From Pontibacter beigongshangensis (GTDB lineage: Bacteria > Bacteroidota > Bacteroidia > Cytophagales > Hymenobacteraceae), in contig NZ_VFSD01000002.1 of the NCBI RefSeq assembly GCF_014332515.1, positions 124,001 through 188,000 of the forward strand: a stretch of DNA of 64,000 bases, in the 5' to 3' direction. The stretch's first letter is position 1, and each line of letters begins with the position of its first letter. This document shows positions 7,001 through 16,552 of the stretch, piece after piece. Position numbers and translations under genes: made by a program. The notes under the pieces were generated by a model. It was given only the letters and a program-made list of their open reading frames with translations. It was not told where the DNA came from and searched no databases.

Positions 7001-8827
7001 ATGATGGACGAAAGCTCTCGCCCTAAAAAGCTATTCATGGAATTTAGCCCAGCCCCGGTGGCTGCCTGGGCCGAAAAAGCACAAAAGGACCTTCGCGACA
7101 CCCCGCTGGAGAGCCTGACCTGGCACACGCCTGAGGGTATCAGCATCAAACCATACTTCACCGGCGAAGACATCAGTCAGCTGCCCTTCACGGCACAACG
7201 TCCCGGCGATTTCCCGTTCCTGCGCGGCCGCAAAACCGACAAAAACAGCTGGCTCACCATGCAGCAGATAAAAGCGGCTGGCAAAGGCACAGCAGCCATC
7301 GACAAGGCCGCAGACGCACTCAACCGAGGAGCCGATGGTATTCATTTCGTGATCCGCGACTACAAAGCGTTTGATGTGCCCTACCTGGTCCGGACGATCG
7401 ACCTGTGCAAACACACCATATCGTATACCTTGCCAGACTCACCGCACCTCTTTCTGGAGCGGTTGTATGCCCACCTGAGCCAACATAGCATCTCGCACCG
7501 CAACCTGCAGGGCTTCATCAACTACGACCCACTCACGCTGAGCGGCACCCTCGGAAAGGAAGCATCAGCATCCATGGCTAAAGTCCTGGACCTGACCAAA
7601 GACAGCAGCGACTTGTACGGCATTTCGGTAAACGGCACCAGTTTCAGCAGCATCGGCGCCTCTACGGTGCAGGAAATTGCCTATACCCTGAGTGCCGCTG
7701 TGGAGTATATCGATGAACTGACAAAAGCCGGCCAAACCCTGGAATCGGTGTTGCGCAACATGCAGTTCCACCTGGCCTCGGGCACCAATTACTTTTTTGA
7801 GGTGGTGAAGCTGCGCGTAGTGCGGTTGCTGTGGGCGGCAATAGTAGAGGCTTACCAGGCCGAGCCTGCCCTGGCAGCCAAATTACAGATACACGCCTCC
7901 AGCTCCAGCTGGTATCAGACCACCCTCGACCCCTACACCAATGTATTGCGTGCCACCACCGAAGCCATGGCAGCCGTATTGGCGGGCTGTGACTCGCTTA
8001 CCGTGCTGCCCTTCGACAGCACGTTCCGCCAGCCAGACGAATTTTCGGAACGCATTGCCCGCAACGTGTCCCTTATCCTGAAAGAGGAAGCTTACCTGCA
8101 CCAGGCCATAGATCCTGCCGCCGGCTCCTATTACCTGGAGTCGCTTACTCGCGATCTGGCTACCAAAGCATGGGACTTGTTTCAGGAGGTGGAGGCACTG
8201 GGCGGTTATCAGGATGCTGCAGAACGAGGCTTTATCTTTAAATCAATAGCTGAGGTAAGCCGCAAAAAATTCAGCGCCCTTGCTACTGGCAAACAGGTAC
8301 TGGTAGGCACGAATAAATACGGAAATCCAAAAGAAAAAATTGACTTCGACCCGGAACAGCTGATACAGAGCGCCGACTTCGACACTACCCGGGCTGCTTA
8401 CCCTACCGAGGTGATGCGTATGGCCACTGAACTGCACCTGCGCAAGCGCAAACGGCGCCCCAAGGCTATTGTGGCTGTCATCGGGGAGTCGGTACAGCGC
8501 CGTTCGCATGCCACCTTCGCGCAGGAGTTCCTGAAATGTGCCGGCTTTGAAACTGTGCTACAGCCATACCAGACCGTTGAGGCAGCCTCAGAGCAGTTGT
8601 TGCAGGCCGAGGCAGAGGTCGTGGTGGTATCGTGCGCGGAGACAGCCTATGCCCGCGAGTTTGGACCAAGACTAAAAACACACAAGGCCAAACCCACCAT
8701 TATTATGGCCGACGACCCTGAAAACATGAAAGACGAGCTGATAGCAAACGGCTTCGATGAGTTCCTGTTCGAAGACTGCGACACCGCCTCCCTGCTGGAC
8801 CTACTGCACAAACGGCTTGTCTCTTAA
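7001..8827 (+). CDS. mutA: Methylmalonyl-CoA mutase small (beta) subunit
   Basis: 608-residue non-catalytic partner of the coenzyme B12-dependent methylmalonyl-CoA mutase. It shares the mutase TIM-barrel fold over residues 30-430 (for example FLRGRKTDKNSWL and an AAGSYYLESLT stretch) and a C-terminal flavodoxin-like domain. That domain lacks the cobalamin-binding DxHxxG motif: the place is taken by AVIGESVQRRSHATF, as is normal for this subunit. It precedes mutB with one small gene between them, all on the same strand. Two adjacent ATG codons are possible starts; the first is used here. Confidence 0.95.
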   Translation: MMDESSRPKKLFMEFSPAPVAAWAEKAQKDLRDTPLESLTWHTPEGISIKPYFTGEDISQLPFTAQRPGDFPFLRGRKTDKNSWLTMQQIKAAGKGTAAIDKAADALNRGADGIHFVIRDYKAFDVPYLVRTIDLCKHTISYTLPDSPHLFLERLYAHLSQHSISHRNLQGFINYDPLTLSGTLGKEASASMAKVLDLTKDSSDLYGISVNGTSFSSIGASTVQEIAYTLSAAVEYIDELTKAGQTLESVLRNMQFHLASGTNYFFEVVKLRVVRLLWAAIVEAYQAEPALAAKLQIHASSSSWYQTTLDPYTNVLRATTEAMAAVLAGCDSLTVLPFDSTFRQPDEFSERIARNVSLILKEEAYLHQAIDPAAGSYYLESLTRDLATKAWDLFQEVEALGGYQDAAERGFIFKSIAEVSRKKFSALATGKQVLVGTNKYGNPKEKIDFDPEQLIQSADFDTTRAAYPTEVMRMATELHLRKRKRRPKAIVAVIGESVQRRSHATFAQEFLKCAGFETVLQPYQTVEAASEQLLQAEAEVVVVSCAETAYAREFGPRLKTHKAKPTIIMADDPENMKDELIANGFDEFLFEDCDTASLLDLLHKRLVS

Positions 8828-8854
8828 TTATGAATCAGTGCATGCGTAAATGGT

Positions 8855-9265
8855 ATGTCTGAACCGAAATTCAAAACTCCTGAAATGACAACAAACAAAA
8901 ACCCCTTAACAGAGGTACAAGAGGCGCTAGAGGGGCAGATAAACGCCTGGAATAAGGGTGACCTTGAAAAGGCAATGACCTACTACTGGAACTCAGAAGA
9001 GATGCTCTGGATCAGCAAGACCGGTATTGAAAAAGGTTACCAAGAGGTCCTGAATGGTTTCCTGAACGACTTTGAAGACAGAAGCCAAATGGGGGTTTAC
9101 TCGTACCAACCTTTACACATGGAAGAGCTGACACCAGAAGTAGTCTATTTCGTATTCAGCTGGAAAATAGAACAGGCGGGTAAAAAACTGATGGGCTGCA
9201 TCTCCTCGCAGCTCTGGAAAAAACTGAACGGAACCTGGGTGATCACCGCTGAGCATGCAAGCTAG
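8855..9265 (+). CDS. SnoaL/DUF4440-like NTF2-fold protein
   Basis: 136 residues with the look of the NTF2-like (SnoaL/DUF4440, YybH-like) fold: a helix starting EVQEALEGQINAWNKGDLEKAMTYY, then IEKGYQEVLNGFL and a strand ending GTWVITAEHAS. Such small proteins bind or isomerise small ligands, but nothing here fixes a substrate. It sits 27 bases after mutA and 43 bases before mutB, suggesting co-transcription with the mutase. The ATG at 8885 is an alternative start that would remove ten residues. Confidence 0.75.
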   Translation: MSEPKFKTPEMTTNKNPLTEVQEALEGQINAWNKGDLEKAMTYYWNSEEMLWISKTGIEKGYQEVLNGFLNDFEDRSQMGVYSYQPLHMEELTPEVVYFVFSWKIEQAGKKLMGCISSQLWKKLNGTWVITAEHAS

Positions 9266-9308
9266 CGCTGGCACCCGCACTACGCATCCTCTCAACCAAG
9301 ATTAAAAC

Positions 9309-11444
9309 ATGAAACCAGACTTTTCTACTATAGATATAAAAAAAGTGGCTGCTGCCACGCATAGGCCGAAGGCTCCTCTGCCTGCCGCTACCTGGCAGAC
9401 GGCAGAGCAACTGGAGCTGAAGAGTTTTTATACACAGGAGGATGTGCAGGAACTGGAGCACCTTGATTTTGGTGCAGGTATGCCGCCATACCTGCGTGGC
9501 CCTTACAGCACTATGTATGTGCAAAAGCCCTGGACCATCCGGCAATACGCCGGCTTCTCTACGGCCGAAGAATCGAATGCTTTTTACCGGCGCAACCTGG
9601 CAGGCGGGCAAAAGGGACTTTCGGTAGCCTTCGACCTGGCCACGCACCGTGGCTACGACTCCGATCACCCGCGCGTGGTAGGCGACGTAGGCAAAGCCGG
9701 CGTGGCCATCGACTCAGTGGAGGACATGAAAATTCTCTTCGACAAGATTCCGCTGGACCAGATGTCCGTTTCGATGACGATGAACGGGGCTGTGCTGCCG
9801 GTTATGGCTTTTTACATTGTAGCAGCCGAAGAGCAGGGTGTAAAACCGGAACAACTCAGCGGCACCATCCAGAACGACATCCTGAAGGAATTTATGGTAC
9901 GCAACACCTACATTTACCCACCGGAGCCGAGCATGAAGATTATTGCTGATATTTTTGAGTTCACTTCCAGAAATATGCCGCGCTTTAACTCCATCTCCAT
10001 TTCGGGCTACCACATGCAGGAGGCTGGTGCCACCGCCGACCTGGAGCTGGCCTACACCCTTGCCGATGGGTTGGAGTATGTGCGCACCGGCCTGAAGGCA
10101 GGCATGAACATCGATGATTTTGCGCCCCGCCTCTCCTTTTTCTGGGCCATCGGCATGAACCACTTTATGGAGATTGCCAAGCTGCGCGCCGCCCGTATGC
10201 TCTGGGCAAAGCTCATGCAGCAGTTCAAGCCTAAGAACCCGAAGTCGCTGGCCCTGCGCACCCACTGCCAGACCTCTGGCTGGAGCCTGACGGAGCAGGA
10301 CCCGTTTAACAACATTACCCGCACCTGTGTGGAGGCGCTCGCTGCTGCCCTTGGCGGTACGCAGAGCCTGCACACCAATGCCCTGGATGAAGCCATTGCC
10401 CTGCCTACCGATTTTTCGGCCCGCATTGCCCGCAACACGCAGCTGTACCTGCAGGAAGAAACCAACATCACCAAAGTGGTAGACCCCTGGGGCGGCTCTT
10501 ATTATGTGGAATCGCTTACGCATGAGCTGGCGCACAAAGCCTGGGCACTGGTAGAGGAAGTAGAGGAACTCGGCGGCATGGCCAAAGCCATTGAAACAGG
10601 CTTGCCCAAAATGCGCATTGAAGAAGCCGCCGCCCGGAAGCAGGCCCGCATCGATTCGGGAAAGGACGTGATTGTGGGTGTGAACAAGTATCGCCCCGAA
10701 ACAGTACAGGAAATTGATATTCTGGACATCGACAACACAGCTGTGCGGGAATCGCAGTTGCAGCGCCTGGCACAGGTAAAAGGGAGCCGAAACCAGGAGG
10801 CGGTGCAAAAAGCGCTGGCGGAGTTAACAGCCGCAGCGCAGGCAGGCACCGGCAATTTACTGGCACTGGCCGTGGAAGCGGCCCGCCACCGCGCCACGCT
10901 GGGCGAGATATCGGATGCCCTGGAAAAAGTATATGGAAGACATAAAGCCGTGACACGATCTATATCAGGAGTTTACGCAGCAGAGCTCTCAGATGATGAG
11001 CACTTTGCACGCGCCAAAGCGCTGGCCGACCAGTTTGATGCGCAGGAAGGTCGCCGTCCGCGTATGATGGTGGCCAAGATGGGGCAGGATGGGCACGACC
11101 GCGGCTCCAAAATAATCGCCACCTCCTTTGCCGACCTCGGCTTCGATGTGGACATTGGCCCGCTGTTCCAGACACCGGCCGAAGTAGCCATGCAAGCCGC
11201 CGAAAATGATGTGCACGTGGTGGGGGTATCGTCGTTGGCAGCGGGGCACAAAACGCTGGTGCCGCAGCTGATCGAAGAACTTCGCAAACTGGGCCGCGAC
11301 GACATTATGGTGATCGTAGGCGGCGTGATCCCGGCCCAGGATTACCAGTTTCTCTACGATGCCGGCGTGGCTGGCGTGTTCGGGCCCGGCACTGTAATCT
11401 CGGTGGCCGCGCAGGATATTCTGGAAAAATTACTGAAGGGGTGA
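9309..11444 (+). CDS. mutB: Methylmalonyl-CoA mutase large (alpha) subunit
   Basis: 711-residue catalytic subunit that interconverts (R)-methylmalonyl-CoA and succinyl-CoA using adenosylcobalamin. The substrate-binding TIM barrel carries [20 protein letters not shown] and [20 protein letters not shown], and the C-terminal B12 domain contains DGHDRG around residue 595 (the DxHxxG lower-axial histidine motif) followed by VIVGGVIP. Length and motifs are those of a complete enzyme. Together with mutA, the GTPase meaB at 18.9 kb and sucD at 31.7 kb it completes a propionate/succinate route. Confidence 0.98.
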   Translation: MKPDFSTIDIKKVAAATHRPKAPLPAATWQTAEQLELKSFYTQEDVQELEHLDFGAGMPPYLRGPYSTMYVQKPWTIRQYAGFSTAEESNAFYRRNLAGGQKGLSVAFDLATHRGYDSDHPRVVGDVGKAGVAIDSVEDMKILFDKIPLDQMSVSMTMNGAVLPVMAFYIVAAEEQGVKPEQLSGTIQNDILKEFMVRNTYIYPPEPSMKIIADIFEFTSRNMPRFNSISISGYHMQEAGATADLELAYTLADGLEYVRTGLKAGMNIDDFAPRLSFFWAIGMNHFMEIAKLRAARMLWAKLMQQFKPKNPKSLALRTHCQTSGWSLTEQDPFNNITRTCVEALAAALGGTQSLHTNALDEAIALPTDFSARIARNTQLYLQEETNITKVVDPWGGSYYVESLTHELAHKAWALVEEVEELGGMAKAIETGLPKMRIEEAAARKQARIDSGKDVIVGVNKYRPETVQEIDILDIDNTAVRESQLQRLAQVKGSRNQEAVQKALAELTAAAQAGTGNLLALAVEAARHRATLGEISDALEKVYGRHKAVTRSISGVYAAELSDDEHFARAKALADQFDAQEGRRPRMMVAKMGQDGHDRGSKIIATSFADLGFDVDIGPLFQTPAEVAMQAAENDVHVVGVSSLAAGHKTLVPQLIEELRKLGRDDIMVIVGGVIPAQDYQFLYDAGVAGVFGPGTVISVAAQDILEKLLKG

Positions 11445-11777
11445 TCCTTAGTTAATCAGGCTAAACGAAATAATATTTTTCGAATCACCCTGGCTTATCT
11501 TATTAAGGTTTAATGAATACAATTGTTTTTTTGTTTATTTAGTAAACGACATAACTTACCGGAAATGGAAATATAAAATATCTTAAACAAAGTGCTTCAG
11601 AACCAAAAAAAATCAGCAAAGCGCCTACTGAATATTTCCAGTACTTAATCCCGAGAAGTTGCGATGTCATGTATAAATAGATTCCAAAGACGATTAAAAA
11701 ATTACTTTCTTAATAGAATAAATTAATGATTAGACCTTATTATGGCTATTTTAATTATTTAAATTGAAAAGCTATAT
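11445..11777. other. AT-rich intergenic region before the foreign gene
   Basis: A sharp drop in G+C begins just after the mutB stop. GGGTGAT (overlapping the stop) can pair with ATCACCC near 11486-11492, a possible long-loop hairpin without a T-tract. Otherwise nothing recognisable is present. Confidence 0.5.
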
Positions 11778-13010
11778 ATGCCTCGCAAATTAATCTCTAC
11801 TATAGAAGAGTTTCAAGAGCATTATATTCATTTTACATCTAATGGTTATCATCTACTTGATACGGTAATGTGCCCCTTAGATGAAGGAATTTATAATGCG
11901 CTTTTTATTAATGGAGTTTTTGCTACAGATTCAATAAGAAATGACAATGACCATGTTATTAGGTATACCATAGAGTGTCTTATTGATGATGAAATTATTC
12001 GTGTCACAGTTACCAAAGAGACCGCTTCTTTAGCTTTCGATGCTGTTGAAATGAATCAACAGATGAGATATTACGACATAAATGTTCTAGTTATCAAATT
12101 AGGACGCTTTAATTGTGCTTTTTTAAACCCTTTCGATTTCGAATATTTCCAACCAAAAGAAAGATTTAGATTATTTAAAGAGCTGCTTTATCCAAATAAG
12201 AATGAATACCTTGTTTCTCCGAAAAATGGCGATATTATAAAGTATAAGAATGGTAGATTTGTCTATATTATTGAAAACCTATCTTACTTATCTAATGAAA
12301 TTAATTTTGCTCTAAGAAGTACAACTGGTGAAATTTATAAGATGAAAATAATGTTGTATGAAAAGGCAGTTGATAACTCTAAATCATCTAATAACCTCGA
12401 TAAATCCGAGATAGATGTAGAACGTATCAATTTAGACTCATATAGATTAGATCGAAGTTTAGTAGATTTAAGAGGATTAGTAAAAGTAAATATTAGAAGC
12501 GAAGACTTTGAATGTTTGCCTAAAGATCCTAAATGTTATCCTATACCCTTAACACCTATAAAAGTTAACAAAGCAACCAGTCTTCCATATGAAGAATGGT
12601 ATGAGATTCCAGAATTTGAAACCCTTTACTCAGTTAGCAATTTCGGCAGGATAAAAAGCTATAATTATGCAGGATATTTATATAATGAAGGGATATTGGC
12701 AAGTGAAGAAATTAAGTTGTGCAAAGATCTGAATAAAGATTTTTTTAAAAGAGCAGAGATATTAACCTTTGCAAAGCAAAGCTTTTCTTCACATGTTAAA
12801 GCATTAGGCGATTCAAAACAGAAAGCAATACTCTCAGACAAGAGTGTTGAAATAAAATACAAAGAAGGCCTTTGGTATTTTGGAATTTCAATCAAGGATT
12901 TAAGTATCTATACATCTTGTTACTTTTTAGAATATAGTATCGCTATAGAAGGATTTATTGTATTAATAAATCATTTAGAAGAGGAAGACATTCCATATAA
13001 TTTAGATTAA
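11778..13010 (+). CDS. AT-rich hypothetical protein with a NUMOD4 motif
   Basis: 410 residues of unknown function. Near residue 275 the sequence EEWYEIPEFETLYSVSNFGR fits the NUMOD4 motif, a DNA-recognition module usually found beside an HNH nuclease in homing endonucleases. No HNH, GIY-YIG or other nuclease motif is visible in the remainder, which is rich in Ile, Lys and Asn. Its base composition is far lower in G+C than that of the genes on both sides, which with the isolated position suggests recent acquisition. No transposase, direct repeat or target duplication was recognised at its edges. Confidence 0.7.
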   Translation: MPRKLISTIEEFQEHYIHFTSNGYHLLDTVMCPLDEGIYNALFINGVFATDSIRNDNDHVIRYTIECLIDDEIIRVTVTKETASLAFDAVEMNQQMRYYDINVLVIKLGRFNCAFLNPFDFEYFQPKERFRLFKELLYPNKNEYLVSPKNGDIIKYKNGRFVYIIENLSYLSNEINFALRSTTGEIYKMKIMLYEKAVDNSKSSNNLDKSEIDVERINLDSYRLDRSLVDLRGLVKVNIRSEDFECLPKDPKCYPIPLTPIKVNKATSLPYEEWYEIPEFETLYSVSNFGRIKSYNYAGYLYNEGILASEEIKLCKDLNKDFFKRAEILTFAKQSFSSHVKALGDSKQKAILSDKSVEIKYKEGLWYFGISIKDLSIYTSCYFLEYSIAIEGFIVLINHLEEEDIPYNLD

Positions 13011-13056
13011 TAGAAATATAATTCTACAATAATTCACAATAAGTTGAGGATACAAT

Positions 13057-13461
13057 TTGAAACTTAAATACATCTTATTACTTATCGCCGCAGCCCTCAT
13101 CATCTGGTTTATTTTCGATTCCTTCTCGCAGCCCGGCCCGCAGGATTTGGAGGGCGATTTTAAGGAAGTGGCCATGTACCGCAACGAGAACAACACCGGT
13201 CCCATTGTGCGGGTGTATGCCGTAACGGTAACAGACACCTTGTGGCAGGAGATGCAGCAGTATGGCGACTTTATGCCACATACCAAGTATGGCAACACCA
13301 AAGTCTACTTTTTCAGGCAGGGCGGCCCGACTCCCGAAGAGGTAAGTCCCGGCGAGGCCAACATCCCGCAAGCTTACCAGGAGCACTGCCTGGCCCGCTA
13401 TGAGAAAGATGCCATGGGGCAGGTATCGTTTGTAAAACATCCTTTCCGGGCAAGGCAGTAA
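13057..13461 (+). CDS. Small membrane-anchored or exported protein, unknown
   Basis: 134 residues beginning with a hydrophobic segment (about residues 5-20, ILLLIAAALIIWFIF), so probably anchored in the inner membrane with the remainder in the periplasm. No recognised motif. The start is a TTG at 13057: GAGGA lies a few bases upstream and an in-frame stop lies at 13045-13047, so no earlier start is possible. The G+C content is back to that of the host genome. Followed by PLR copy 6 in terminator orientation. Confidence 0.7.
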   Translation: MKLKYILLLIAAALIIWFIFDSFSQPGPQDLEGDFKEVAMYRNENNTGPIVRVYAVTVTDTLWQEMQQYGDFMPHTKYGNTKVYFFRQGGPTPEEVSPGEANIPQAYQEHCLARYEKDAMGQVSFVKHPFRARQ

Positions 13462-13477
13462 GCGCTTTAATTTACGG

Positions 13478-13531
13478 AGCAGCAGCAGCAGAACAGAGGA
13501 CCTCAGAAAGGGCAATTTCATTGGAAAAATT
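13478..13531 (-). repeat. PLR repeat copy 6
   Basis: Plus strand shows an AGC triplet run (13478-13490) then a diverged core and TTTCATTGGAAAAATT. It lies 17 bases after the preceding gene in the correct sense to terminate it. Confidence 0.75.
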
Positions 13532-13683
13532 CAGATTTTCTGCTGGCTAACCAGGGCTTAAAGCGGTTCAGCAAACTCCCGCCTTTACTGAACCTATCGT
13601 ATGGTTTGCGTATAATAGACCCTGAAGCTGTGGTAAGGCATGATACAGGCAACCGCAGCAGTGTAAATTTAAGCTTGATAACT

Positions 13684-13941
13684 ATGAAAAGTAAACTGAA
13701 ACTAATCATGATGGCCTTGTTCTTCGGTTCCTCCCTCAGCCTGGCATCTTGTGGGGGTAGTGGCGTAGAGACCGGAGAGAACGCCAGCATGCCACCAGAA
13801 TCGTTAGAGGGCAATACCCGTGAAACAGGCGTCGATGGCACTGGCGATATGCCTGGCACCGGCACCTCCGACACGCTCAGCACCAATGCCACCGGCACTG
13901 GCACCGATAGCGCTGGCCTGGGCACTACCACCGGCAACTAA
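13684..13941 (+). CDS. Small Gly/Thr/Ser-rich lipoprotein
   Basis: 85 residues with a lipoprotein signal peptide and lipobox LASC (Cys23). The mature part is low-complexity, rich in Gly, Thr, Ser and Asp, with several Thr-Gly-Thr repeats. The ATG at 13684 places the signal at the N-terminus; an upstream in-frame ATG would put a polar extension before it and is rejected. Function unknown. A very strong terminator follows the stop codon by 12 bases. Confidence 0.75.
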   Translation: MKSKLKLIMMALFFGSSLSLASCGGSGVETGENASMPPESLEGNTRETGVDGTGDMPGTGTSDTLSTNATGTGTDSAGLGTTTGN

Positions 13942-13953
13942 CATACCCTCCAC

Positions 13954-14001
13954 AAAACAGGGGCGGGAGGCAACATAATAGTTACCTCCCGCCCCTGTTT
14001 T
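13954..14001. terminator. Strong bidirectional terminator
   Basis: 17-bp perfect stem AAAACAGGGGCGGGAGG with its complement (13985-14001), flanked by A and T runs on both sides. It ends the small lipoprotein gene. Confidence 0.93.
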
Positions 14002-14033
14002 GTTTGGGCTATTTTTGAATAGAGCCATTTTCA

Positions 14034-14091
14034 GATTATGCTAATGAAAACGCCCCTCCAAAGGCTCTGCTGCTGCTGCTGCTGCTGCTGT
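14034..14091 (+). repeat. PLR repeat copy 7 with eight CTG triplets
   Basis: GATTATGCTAATG, core ACGCCCCTCCAAAGGC, then eight perfect CTG units (14067-14090) that abut the stop codon of the outer-membrane barrel gene. In terminator sense it directly follows that gene. Confidence 0.88.
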
Positions 14092-15485
14092 TACGGCATA
14101 GTTGGCTTCCCGATCTTGAACCGCAGAAAGCCCATGGCTACAGAGGCACCCGGGTTGTTATCTGCGAGGGGCCCGGTGATATCGCGGGTGGCAATGCCAA
14201 ACTCGTATGCCCGCGTAACCACCGAAAAACCAAAGGGCAGGTTAAACTTGTCGCCGGCACCCGTAGAGATGCCGGAACTTAAGCGAATAAACCGAACCGG
14301 CATATAATCTATGCCCAACCCGATAAAGCTGGCCGACAGATTGCCGGGCGCCTTGTTGAGCGGAGCTACATAATCCAGGCCTACCTGCACTTTTTCGCCA
14401 AGGCGCATACCTACGCCGGCCCGGAGGCGTGTTGGCAGGCTGGTGCGTATCTGATCGACGGGCGTAAAGGTGAAGGCGCTGTCTATTACATGCTCGGCAA
14501 GATCCAGTATGGCATCCCAGTCGTCGTTGTTTTTCTCATCCCAGGGCGGGAGCCTGAAGCCGTTGTCTTCCGCCTGCAGCAGGTTCTCATTCCAGGTCAT
14601 TTTGCCGATATCGGTCACAGAGAGAGCGGCGGTTATGGTCTGTTTGATCACGGCCGAGACTCCCAGGTCGAAGCCGTGGCCCTGGCCAACCGGACTCAGC
14701 AACCCGCCTGACCCTCGGTAATTGAAATTGGAGTTGCTGATGTACTCGCTGTAGTCGATATCGAGCAGAGGAGAAGCGGCATTGTAGGCCTTCACGTCGC
14801 CGTTCAGGGCGCTGAACTCATAAATGGCCATTCCCTGCAGGTATTTATAGCCTACACCGGCATATAAGTCGAGCAGGGGCAGCGCCAGCAGTTTGCGGCC
14901 ATAGGCCAGGTTCCATTCATTTAGCCACGAACCCTTTATGGACGTGCCATCAAACACATCCGACACATACACCACATCGCCAGCTCTAACCTCGTCGTAG
15001 ATGGGCGCGTCCTGGGCCAGAAAAGCCAGCTCTGCAAAATTTTTGTTAAAGGCCACATTCCCCAGCATGCGCTGCCGGTTACTAAAGGCAAAGGCCCCCA
15101 AGTGCCCCAGGTTTGCCGAAATGGCAAAAGTGTTGAGATCCGCGGCGAAATTCAGCACATTGTCGCTTGTAAAGGCCTTGGCGAAGTGTTGCCTGTCGGC
15201 AGCAGAAATGGTCTGCGCATCCGAGATATCCAGAAACTGCCTTAAGGTCTGTTTGGTGAAGGTCTGCGAACTAACGCCAACGCCACCTTCCAACAGCGTG
15301 AAAGCCACCTTGGAAGTACCTCTGGCAAGGTTCGAGGGGTTTACGCCAATGGCCTGATAGTCCACCACAAAGGTATTCATAACACCGCCACGCCCGGTTG
15401 CAGAGAAACTGTTGAGTTCCACCTGCGCCAGCACGCGTGCCTGGCTCAGAAGCAGGAAAATAAAGAATAGTAGAAGTTTATTCAT
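14091..15485 (-). CDS. Outer-membrane beta-barrel protein (DUF5723-like)
   Basis: 464 residues with a signal peptide (about 1-20, ending VLAQ). The mature chain alternates hydrophobic and polar residues with many Gly and aromatic positions, as in FadL-like outer-membrane barrels, and contains AYGRKLLALPLLDLYAGVGY and LRAGVGMRLGEKVQVGLDYV, strand patterns typical of the Bacteroidota DUF5723 family. Its ligand is unknown. It is transcribed alone, convergent with the small lipoprotein gene, and its stop codon touches the CTG run of PLR copy 7. Confidence 0.75.
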   Translation of the reverse strand: MNKLLLFFIFLLLSQARVLAQVELNSFSATGRGGVMNTFVVDYQAIGVNPSNLARGTSKVAFTLLEGGVGVSSQTFTKQTLRQFLDISDAQTISAADRQHFAKAFTSDNVLNFAADLNTFAISANLGHLGAFAFSNRQRMLGNVAFNKNFAELAFLAQDAPIYDEVRAGDVVYVSDVFDGTSIKGSWLNEWNLAYGRKLLALPLLDLYAGVGYKYLQGMAIYEFSALNGDVKAYNAASPLLDIDYSEYISNSNFNYRGSGGLLSPVGQGHGFDLGVSAVIKQTITAALSVTDIGKMTWNENLLQAEDNGFRLPPWDEKNNDDWDAILDLAEHVIDSAFTFTPVDQIRTSLPTRLRAGVGMRLGEKVQVGLDYVAPLNKAPGNLSASFIGLGIDYMPVRFIRLSSGISTGAGDKFNLPFGFSVVTRAYEFGIATRDITGPLADNNPGASVAMGFLRFKIGKPTMP

Positions 15486-15750
15486 TTTTATTGGTTTTGA
15501 TTGTAACGGGTAAAGAATGTAGCCGGGATCTACAATGGCAGTTCCTGAATTGCTCTGGTCAGTTGAACGGGTGCGTTGTGTGTAGCCATGCTTTATATTG
15601 CAAAAGTATAATATCGAAGCGTATTTTTCTAAAATTACCTACAAGCTGCGCCAAAAAGAATGGCACCGGTGTTAGCGCTTGTCCTGTATACGTTCCCACC
15701 TAAACGGCTTTGTTAATTTCTTCTTTAATTTTGCAAACAAACCAAACCCT

Positions 15751-16179
15751 ATGGCACGAGACAAACAAACTATACAGCAGCTTTACGACAAAGTGCTTCC
15801 AGTACTGGCTGAGCACCTGCACCAAAACCTGGCAGACATTGTTCCGATGTTTCATGATTTCCAGCTGGAGCGCGTGGCCGATACCTGGGCCAGAGGCGCA
15901 GAGGAAATCAGCCTGGAAAAGGGCAACGTGCAGCAACTGGGGCTGCGGCTGCGGCTGGAGGGTTTCCAACGGGCAGGCGCACCAGCCTTCGACCTGGCCA
16001 AGGACCTGCTCTTCAGGCTGCACATCGATTATTACGAAGTAGGCCCCGACAAAACTAAAACCTGGCTCGAGAAACAGTATCTGGAAGCCTGGGATAAAAG
16101 CGAGTACGAGGAAATTGCCAACCGCTGGACGGACGAGCTCATAGAAACCCTCACCGAAAAGCTGCAAAGCATGGGGTAA
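15751..16179 (+). CDS. Conserved hypothetical cytoplasmic protein
   Basis: 142 residues, mostly helical and acidic, beginning MARDKQTIQQLYDKVLPVL. No motif, signal peptide or membrane segment is visible, and I do not recognise the family. The ATG at 15751 is preferred over an upstream in-frame start because the extension would be an unrelated Phe/Asn-rich stretch. Transcribed alone and followed by two PLR copies in terminator sense. Confidence 0.65.
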   Translation: MARDKQTIQQLYDKVLPVLAEHLHQNLADIVPMFHDFQLERVADTWARGAEEISLEKGNVQQLGLRLRLEGFQRAGAPAFDLAKDLLFRLHIDYYEVGPDKTKTWLEKQYLEAWDKSEYEEIANRWTDELIETLTEKLQSMG

Positions 16180-16210
16180 CAAGAGAAAGGTACAGGCCTG
16201 GGGGTGCCAG

Positions 16211-16250
16211 CGCAGAAAGCCTCCGGAAGGCAGTTTTGATTAGAATAATT
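16211..16250 (-). repeat. PLR repeat copy 8
   Basis: AAAGCCTCCGGAAGGC then AGTTTTGATTAGAATAATT, about 30 bases after the preceding gene and in the correct terminator sense for it. The ATG position reads ATC. Confidence 0.85.
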
Positions 16251-16406
16251 GCTGGTTGTTAATTGCTGGTTGTTAAATGGTTTAATGGTTGATGAGGGAA
16301 TTTGAAGAGGAACCACAAAACACATAACAACTCATAACTTTTAACTCTTAACTCTTAACTTTAGAAGAGTCTGGTGTCTTACGTCTTGTGTCCTGTGTCT
16401 AAAAAA

Positions 16407-16433
16407 GTCTCCGGAAGGCAGTTTCATTTGAAA
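16407..16433 (-). repeat. PLR repeat copy 9 (partial)
   Basis: GTCTCCGGAAGGCAGTTTCATTTG; the AATTATTC end has decayed. Same orientation as copy 8. Confidence 0.7.
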
Positions 16434-16552
16434 ACGATGTTACAGGCATGTACTCTGCACTGTGCCTGGTTATAAATTAGGAAGGACCGATACGTGCCGT
16501 TCTTGCTTCTATTATTCGTTTGATCTGGTCTGGAGATCAAAGCAGGAGCCTG

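Larger units (their letters stand above)
16180..16552. other. 373-base intergenic region with two PLR repeats
   Basis: Holds PLR copies 8 and 9 in the same orientation and between them a low-complexity GTT/AAC-rich stretch (16247-16360, for example repeated TTAACTCTTAACTC). Nothing else is recognised. Confidence 0.6.

Noticed and set aside
7565..7771. Minus-strand frames inside mutA and mutB
   Set aside because: Shadows of well-supported mutase genes.
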